A stretch of DNA of 64,000 bases, taken from Gammaproteobacteria bacterium. GTDB lineage: Bacteria > Pseudomonadota > Gammaproteobacteria > Ga0077536. A program made the translations under genes and the position numbers. The stretch covers positions 1 through 64,000 of the forward strand of contig JACKNH010000015.1 in assembly GCA_024234975.1 (NCBI GenBank), read 5' to 3'. The notes beneath the pieces are model-generated. The model worked only from the letters and a program-made list of their open reading frames with translations, was not told the origin of the DNA and did no database searches. This document shows, one piece after another, positions 19,701-28,700 of this stretch (position 1 is the stretch's first letter; every line of letters starts with the position of its first letter).

Positions 19701-22700
19701 TGCCGCGGGCGTGGGTGGTGACGTCAGCGCCAATGGTCTGTACAGCGCGACGCGCGCCTATATTTCCGCAAACTCCACCGTCAACGCACGCGGTAATGCC
19801 GCGGGCCGCGATGTGCTCGATGGCACCATCGATCCGTTGCTGGCGTCCTTGATCCCGGATCTGCCCGGTGGCGCGGGAGATATCGATCTCGATCGCGATG
19901 GCAATGCGGAAGGCAGCATCAACCGCGGCCTGTCGCTGAATATCGAAGCCGAAGGTGATGAAAACGGTGAAGGCGGCGGCGAAAGCGCCGTCGATCCCGC
20001 AGCCCCCGCTCTGGGTAACGACCCGATCGCCGGTGCGCAAGGCGGACTTGGCTTCAAGAGCGTTGAATCCAACGTCAAAGGCCTGTCGGTGGTGGCGATG
20101 GGCAATGAGAAACTGATCTCGGCGGACATCGGCGTTGCCGGTGCGGGCGCGGCGGCGGTGACCGGCGCGGCGCATGTCGATCTGATCCTGACCGAAACCG
20201 AAGCTTTCATAGGCGATGGCGTCACGATCAACAGTGTGCCGGGCGGCGCGGATCCTTCGGTGAGAGTGACCGCTGCGGACAATACTTTTGAAGTCATGGG
20301 CGTGGGCACCTTCTCGGGTGCTGGCGCGGTAGCGGTCAGCGGCGCATTGAGTACGGCCGTCGTCGTCAAAACGACCAGTGCCCATATCGGTGATGTGGTC
20401 ATCAACGCCAATGATCTCGAACTGCAGGCGCTGTCGACCGAAGAACTTTATAACGTGACCGGTAACCTCTCGGTCGCGGGCGCTGCCGGTGTAGGAGCGG
20501 CGCTGGGCGTGGATGTCGTGCGCAATGATACGCGGGCATGGATCGGCGCCGGCGCGGATATCCAGGCCACCGGTGATCTACTGGTGCACGCCAATCAGAA
20601 TACCGCGGTGAATTTCTTCACCTTGAGCGGGGCGGGTGGCGCGACTGCCGCGGTCAGTGGCGCGCTGGCAGTCGGTGTGATCGCCAATACCACGCAGGCG
20701 TATATCGAAGACGCGGATAACGCGGGCGATGGCGTTGATATCGACGCCGCAGGCACGCTGACGGTAAAGGCGGAATCGGAAGAAGCGTTCATCAGCGGCA
20801 CGGTCAGCGGCGCTGTTTCCGGCATGGCCGGTATTGCCGGTGCGCTGGCGGTCAAGGTCGTCGCTTCGGATACGCAGGCGTATATCGGCGATTACGCCGC
20901 GGTCAACCAGCGCCTGAACGGCGCGACGCAGGACGTCAACGTGCTGGCCGATGACACCGTCACGATTCACGGCGAGAGCGGCGCCGCCGCCCAGGGCAGC
21001 ATCGCGGCAGTGGGCGCGACGGCCGAAATCAGCATCGTCAGAAACACCACGGCGGCGTTCCTCGGCGAACATACCGAACTCGCAGCGGATCGCGATCTGC
21101 TCATCGACGCCACCTCGACCAAGAACACCCAGGCCGCGGCGCTGGCCGCCAGCGGCAGTATTTCAGTGGGCATCAGTGGCGCGGTCGCGCTGGCAAGTGT
21201 CGGCGCCAGTCTTGACCAGCAGTCGCAGGACAGCCTGCGTGATCCGAGCAGCGGCGGCAATGTCGCCGATTACGCGGACAGCCGCATGCGCGATGACCAG
21301 GTGTCGGGCCAACTTGGCGATTCCGAACATGTCGCGTCAACCAGGACACAGCTTGGCCAGCAATTGGGCGGGCTGGATGTCGGCGGACAGCTGAACGAAT
21401 CCTCCGGCAGTTCGCTGGACAAGACCCGCGCCTACGTTGGCGCCGGCAGTGTCATCGATACCGGCCGCCATGCCAGCGTCATCGCCACAGATACGGTGAA
21501 GGTCGATCTGACCGCGGTTGGCGCCAGCGTCGGCCTCGCCGGAATCGGCGGCGCCGTGGGCGTCGGCCTGGTCAACTCGACGGTGGAAGCATTCGTCAAC
21601 GACGGCACTATCGTTAACGCCGGTGGCAATGTGCTCATCCATGCGGCGTCGACCGATCTCGATGCCGATGGTTCGAATGTCCGCGCAACCGCGGGCGCCG
21701 GTGGTGTCGTTGGGGCGAGCGCGGCGGTCGCGGTGCTGACCGACAGCAGCGTGGTCCAGAGTTACCTCGACAATGGCAGTGAAGTCCGCAGTGCGATCGA
21801 CCTGGCGGTGACCGCCAGTACGCACCACCTGTCGCGTACGTATTCGCTGGGCGCCAGCGCCGGCGCGCTCGCGATTGGCGCGTCCGTTTCGTATAGCGGT
21901 TTTACCGGTACGACTTCCGCCTATCTGGGCGATGCAGTGCTGATTGGACAGGCCAACGGGAGCACGGTGAACACCGTGACCGTCGCCGCGGACGACGGCT
22001 CGCGGGCGCAAGCGCTGGCGGTAGCCGGCACCGCGGGTATCCTCAGCGGTTCGGGCGCCGTGGCCGATGCCACGGCCACTAACGAAGTCAGCGCCTTCAC
22101 CGGCTCCGACACCCGTATCCATACGCAGGGCGCCACCGAAATTGCCGCGACCGCCACACCCGGTGCGCAGACCGATGCGCTCGGCGTCAATGTCGGCGCC
22201 GGCGCAGTGGGCGCGTCGATCTCCACCGCCAGTGTCGAAGTCGATACGGCAGCAATACTCGGTGTGCGTAATGTCATCCAGGCGGCGCAGCTCGATATCA
22301 ATGCAACGCGCAATATCGGTGGCGATTCAACCACGCTGGCACGCGCGATGGGTGCGGCGGGCGGCTTGCTGCTGGGCGCCAATGCCACGCTCGCGCAGGC
22401 GCAGACCGCCGGTGATACACAAGCCAGCGTCGGCAACAACAGCACGTTGAACGTCAGCGGCACGACGACCGTCAATGCCAACAGCCATTCCTTGCAGGCG
22501 GCATCCGGTACCGGTGTTGCCACCGGCTACGTTGCGCTGGGCGCGGACGTGACGTTGGCCGGATCATCCGGCACAACGACGGCGATGCTGGGCAATAGCG
22601 TGACGGTGACCGGCAATGAACTGCAGGTGCTGGCCAACAGCAGCGACACCAACTACGCCCTGGGTATTGCCGGCGCGGGCGGCGTGGTCTCGGCGCCGTT

Positions 22701-25700
22701 CTCGTATTCCTCCACCAGCGATTCCAGCGATACCTGGGCCAGCACCGGCAGCGGCGACGCCAGCCATGTGATCGACGTGACCACCGCCGTCATCGAATCC
22801 CGCCACACGGCGGACTTCGATAGCTGGATGATCAACGGCAACGCGTCGCTCATCGGTGTCAGTGGCGCGCAGGTCACCAACGAGGTGGTGTCGACGGTGA
22901 CTACCGCTGTGGCCAGTAACGGTCGTATCGAAGCCGACAACATTGCCATCGGCGCCGATAACATCGTGCTGAAGCACGGGCCTGCAATCATTCCGGGCTT
23001 GAACGTGTTCAACCCCGGTTGGAACGTCTACTCCATTTCCGGTGGCCTGGCGGACGTGCCCGCGGCCGACAGCGTCACTTCGCTCGCCACCATTACGCTG
23101 GTGGACGTCGGCAACAATGCGCGGCTGACCCAGACCGGCAATGCCGCCGCACCCGGCAATTTCAACCTCCGTGCGCAGAACGACATCGATGCCACCGACC
23201 GCGTCACCATGACTTCCGGCGGCGCGGTTTCCGCCGCGAGTGCACGCTCGGCGATAGAAGCCGGCGATGCTGTCAGCACAGTTTCCATCGGCGATGGTGC
23301 AACACTGCGTTCGCTTGGTGTTATTGAAATCGAAGCGGGCACCACCGCCGATATCAGTACCCAGGCGGCCGTGGATGTGTACGGCCTGGTCGGCGTCGCG
23401 CCGTTCGGCGAAACGGTGTCGCGCATCGAAACCGACAACGCCGTCGTTATCGGTACCGGCGCACAACTGGAATCCGAGCGCGACATCCTGGTCGCGGCAT
23501 GGTCGGGCAGCGACAACAGCCTCGACAGCCTGCATCTCAATGCCCGCACCGACGTGTACAACAATACGGTGATACCGGTCTCGCGTAATCCGGTGGCCGA
23601 TGCGATCGCCAATACCACGAGTACCGTCACCATCAGTAGCGGCGCGGACCTGTCCGCGGTGCGTAACGTCGAGCTCACGGCAGGCGAGGGCGCGGTACAA
23701 GGTGTCGGCGTCGGTGTCGGCAAGGACGTCTATCGCGAAGTCGCGGCCGAAATTGCCAGCGCGTTCAGCGAAGCATTCGGCGGCGATCCGGTTTCGTTTG
23801 AAACCCGCACCGGCACCACCGCGTTCAAGCAGGATTCGACGGTGGCGGTCGCCGGCGAGGTGCATGTGGGCACCAACCGCCAGCAGACGCTGACCATCGG
23901 TATGGACTACACCCAGGCCGAGCACACCGACGGTATCAATATCGAAGCGATCACCGTGCGCAGCGTGGTCGAGGACATCCTGCAGCGGATCAATGATCTG
24001 CGCGAACTGATCCGTGAGTACAAGGTTGACGACACCAACTCCGATGCCGGTATTGCAGTGGCCGCCTACGAAGCCGAAGTGCGTTTCCTCGAGCATAAGC
24101 TCGACGAGATGGGTTACGGCGAGCCGGGCTTCTACAACAACGCCACGGTCAGCCCGCTACAGGCGGCACAGGATGCGGTGACTGCGCTGACATCCACGCG
24201 ATCGAACCAGCAGAGCGACAAAGCCGGTCTCGAGGCCGCCAACCTGCAGTTGAACATTGACCTGGCGGCGGAACAGACCAACAACGGCAATATCCAGACC
24301 GATATCGGCAATCTCGACAGCAACGATCCGAACTATGCGACCGATCTCGCTGATCTGCAGGCGGACCTGGCGGTGTCGGATGGCTTGATCCAGCAATACA
24401 ACACCGACATCACACAGAACGATACCGATATCGGCGACCTGACGACCTCCATCGCAGATCTCACGCTACTCATCGATGATCTGAATACAGATATCGGCAA
24501 CAACGTTTACAGCAGTGCCGTGCCGGCAGGTCCGCTGGTCACCGAGTTGACGGTCAGCCCGGCCTCCGCGCAGCTCGGCAACATCTATATCCGTGGTGAC
24601 CGGCTGCAAGGCAACGGCCAGCTCGATGCACCGGGCGATGCGGAGATCCGCGTCACCAACAACAGCCCGTACTTCTTGCGCCTGCAGGATCTGGAGATTC
24701 CGACTGATGCCGGCGGCGCCATCTATTTCAACAGCGTCGAAGTCGAGGATAACGCCCGCATCAACGCAATCAATGGCTCAGGTGCGGCTGCGTTCACGCT
24801 GACCACGGCGGAAGGCCAGTCCGCCGGCGAACCGGCGATCATCGTGCAGAGCAATTTCAATCCGCTGGATAACTTCTGGCTGACCCAGGTGCCGGCGGAC
24901 GTACCGGCGCTGGCGCCGGAAATCATTGTCGATGGCGCGCTCAGCAACGTCCGTGGTCTTGTGCGCGTGGTCAGCGAAGCCGGCACGATACGTCTGACCG
25001 GCAACGCGTCGATTCGCGCCAACCGGGTGGAAGTGGCGGCGAACAACGGTGATTTCATTCAGAGCTACAGCGACGGCTTCTACAACACCGGTGGTTCGGT
25101 GCTGTCGATGACCCAGGTCAATGGCCTGGACACGATCACCTACACCGCGGAAACCGCTGGCAGTGGCATCGTCGCCAACGGCAGCGTGTTGTTGGCCGCG
25201 CGTTACCTCAATATCAATGGCATCGTGCAAAGCGGTGTGCCGGAGTGGGGCGTGCTGATCCCGGCCAATGCCACGGTCACGATTGGCAATGGCAGTGGCT
25301 CGTTTGCCCAAGCCGTGCAGGACTACAACGCCAAGAGCCCCGCGCAGCAGGCCGTGGCCGGTGCGGAATTCTATGACGTCGTCGGCCCGACCACTGCGGG
25401 ATTGTCGGGTAATACACAAGGCGAGTGGGTGAATGTCGGCGTGCGCTTCAACGCCAGGGAAAACCGGCTGGAACTGACCGGAGTGCAGGTGCAGGGCGGC
25501 TACATCGAACTGTTCGGTCAGATATTCAACACCAACGATCCGGGCAATGCCGCTTCCGGCGCCGGACGGCTGCGCGTCATGGATGGTTACGGTCAGGTCA
25601 AGGTGGATAACCAGACCAGCATGCCGCTGTGGTTGAACACGCTGGACACCGGGCGCGGCGTCAATGGTGAAATCAACATCACCAATATTTCCGGTCTGGA

Positions 25701-28700
25701 TGCGCAAGGCAACCCGGTGGTGACCACCACGCACTACGAGCGTGCGCCAGGTGCGGCCCGCACCGGTTACAGTTTCTCACCGCAGACCAACCTGCGTTAC
25801 TCGATGACCGTCGGCGCCGACAGTCGTACCGATCAGTTCTATCGCTACTGGAGCACGTCATTCTTCGGTATCGCGCAATTGAGCACGATTCCCAATCTGG
25901 CGGATTACCGACTGTCCAGTTCGACCACCAATGATCCGTTGTCGCGTGGCGAATTCCTCGGCGTATTGACCAACTCGCCAACCACCCACACCAACACGCG
26001 CACGGAAACCGTCGGCGCCAACAGCGTGTTGACGCCGGGCCGGAGCTGGATGGAGTGCAACTGGTGGTCGCTGTGCGTGACGCAGACCTATTATCAGGAA
26101 TTCGCCATCACCAGCAGTTCCAAGCAAATCAAGACCACCAGTGTGAAGGCCGACTATCCGATCGCCATCGAGTACATCGGGTTCGACCAGGGTGCGGTCG
26201 ATATCCATTCGGCCGGTGACATCATCGTTGGCGGTTCGATCAACAACCGCAATGGCGATACCGCGCTGGTATCGACGGCAGGTTCGATTCTGCAGGCGGG
26301 CGATCTGCCCATCGTCAATGGCAACAACACTTCGCTGGAGGCAGCGCTTGGCATCGGCAACAGCGGCCAGGCACTGCAGGTCAACACCGCTGACGGTGGC
26401 CGGCTGGACGCCGCGGTGGCCGCGGGCGGCTTGTATGTCGACGAAGTGTTGGGTGACCTGCGGATCGGTTTGATCGGTGGCGCCAATGCCGACGTGGTCA
26501 GCGTTGCTGCCGATGGCTCGCTGCTGAATGACGATCCGAATTCGCTGGTGCAAGGGCTGCGCGTCGACCTGCTGTCGCGCAATGGCGGCATCGGTGAACT
26601 CACCGCCACCACCAATGACCCGGTGATCGTCCGCACCGGCTACAGCGCCAACCAGGCGTTGTGGCCGACGCTCGGACTGACCGCCACCGCGCGCGACAAC
26701 ATCACCATTGCCAATGTTGCTGATAACGCGAACGCGGCGGACTTCACGGGGAATCTGCTGGTCAACGCGGTTCAGTCACTGTCCGGTGATGTCTACCTGG
26801 AAACCGCTGGCAGCGTCATCGACAATAACCCTTACGCGACTACCGATACCCGTACCCAACAGGAACTGGCCGCGCTGTGGGATGAGTTGCGCCTGCGCGG
26901 CGCACCGTCGCAGGACAAGGCTGATGAAGCGGTGGCCGCATTCGAAGCCAATCGCGAAGCCAGCTACCAACTCTACTGGCAGTTGCGCCGCCGCCAGAGT
27001 GACAGCGGCGCGGTCTATGACCCGGCATTCCAGTATCGCGTGACAACGACTGAACGCGATGCATTGCTTGCATCCGGCATGGATTCCGCGGCGATCAGCC
27101 AGTTCGAGAACGCTCGAACCGAGCAGTATCACCTCCTGAATGAAGACGTCGGTGCGTTGACAGCCGGTTACGAAGCCACGTTTACCTATTCTGCCAGCGT
27201 CGACGAACAGGCGGCCATCCGTCAGGGCTCGAGCTGGAGCGATGCGCAGCTGTTGTTGCCGATTGGCGCCGGCCTGCTGAAGGGTGTGACCGACACCGTG
27301 ACAACGATCAAGAATCCAAACGTGGTCGGTAATAACGTGACGCTGGTGGCGACCGGCGCCATCGGATCCACCGATGCGCCGCTGGATATCGATTTCAGTG
27401 TCGGCGTCAACGCCATCACCGATGCCCAGAAGGCTGCACTGGCCGCCGCCGAGCGGGGCGATGCAACGGTCAATGGCACCGTGGTCACGATTACCCAGCC
27501 ACGCCCGGTGAATGTCACCGTCGGTCAGGGTGCATTGAATGCCAGCGCGCTGGCGGGTGTTGCCTACGTCGGCTCCGAGCACGATCTCCGATTGGATCAG
27601 GTGACGGCAACCGACGAGGTCCGCATCAAGACGGCCGGATCACTGGTGAACGCGGGGGCAACTCCGAACACGACCAATGTCAGTGGCAGCCGCATCATCC
27701 TCGAAGCCGCCACCGGTGGTATCGGCTCACTGCCCGATGCCAACGGCGTTGTCCAGAGCGCGTTGCTGATTATGCCGGGCGCAGGCGAAGGCCTGATTGC
27801 CCGCGCCTCGGACGATATCTGGCTGAGCTTGCCCGGTGATGTGAGCGTTGATACGATTTTCTCACTGCACGATATCCGCCTGGATGTGGAAGGCTCGATC
27901 ATCGACTTCCAGGCTGCCGAATCCGCGTTGGCGCCTGATCTCAACCTGCGCGGCGCGAACATCCACCTCACATCACTTACCGGCAGCATCGGTGCGATCA
28001 CCAATGCGCTGGATGTCGGTGTCAACGCCGACGGTTTGCTGAACGCTGTCACTCTGGGTCAGGGCGCCACCGTCGCCGGCATCTACCTGCATGCGCCGCT
28101 GGGCGAGCATCTGAATCTCGGCACCTTGACCAGTGCCGATGCGTTGAATGTTTCGGCGCAAGGCGATGCGCGGGTGGCGGGTGTGCTGTCGGCGCCGGCA
28201 TCCATCACGTTGTCCACCGCCGGCCTGTTGTCGCTGGGGCAGGATGCCGTCCTGCACTCGACGGTTGGCGACATCATTCTCGTCAGCAACGGCTTGATCA
28301 TGGAGGATGCCGGAGACTTCCTGCAGGCCGCTCTGATCGACGCCGAACTCGGCGAAGTGGATGCGCAGAGCGAGGGTGATATCCGCGTCACCCGCATTCG
28401 CGCCGGCGGCCGCGCACGACTGAACGCTGCGGGATCGCTGCTCGGCGCAGGCCAACTGGCGGCGCCGCACCTCAAGGCTGGAACGCTGGCATTGACGGCC
28501 ACCCAGGGCAGTATCGGTGCTGAAGACGAAGAGGCACTACGCATCGAAATCGCCAGCGGCGGTGCGCTGATGGCCACGGCGGCGACCGATGCACGCTTCA
28601 TCGCGAACGGTGATGTCGCTGTCACCAGCATCACAGCGACGGACAATGTGCTGCTGGACGCCAGCGGCGCCATCGTCGATACGGACACTGCCGATCCTGC

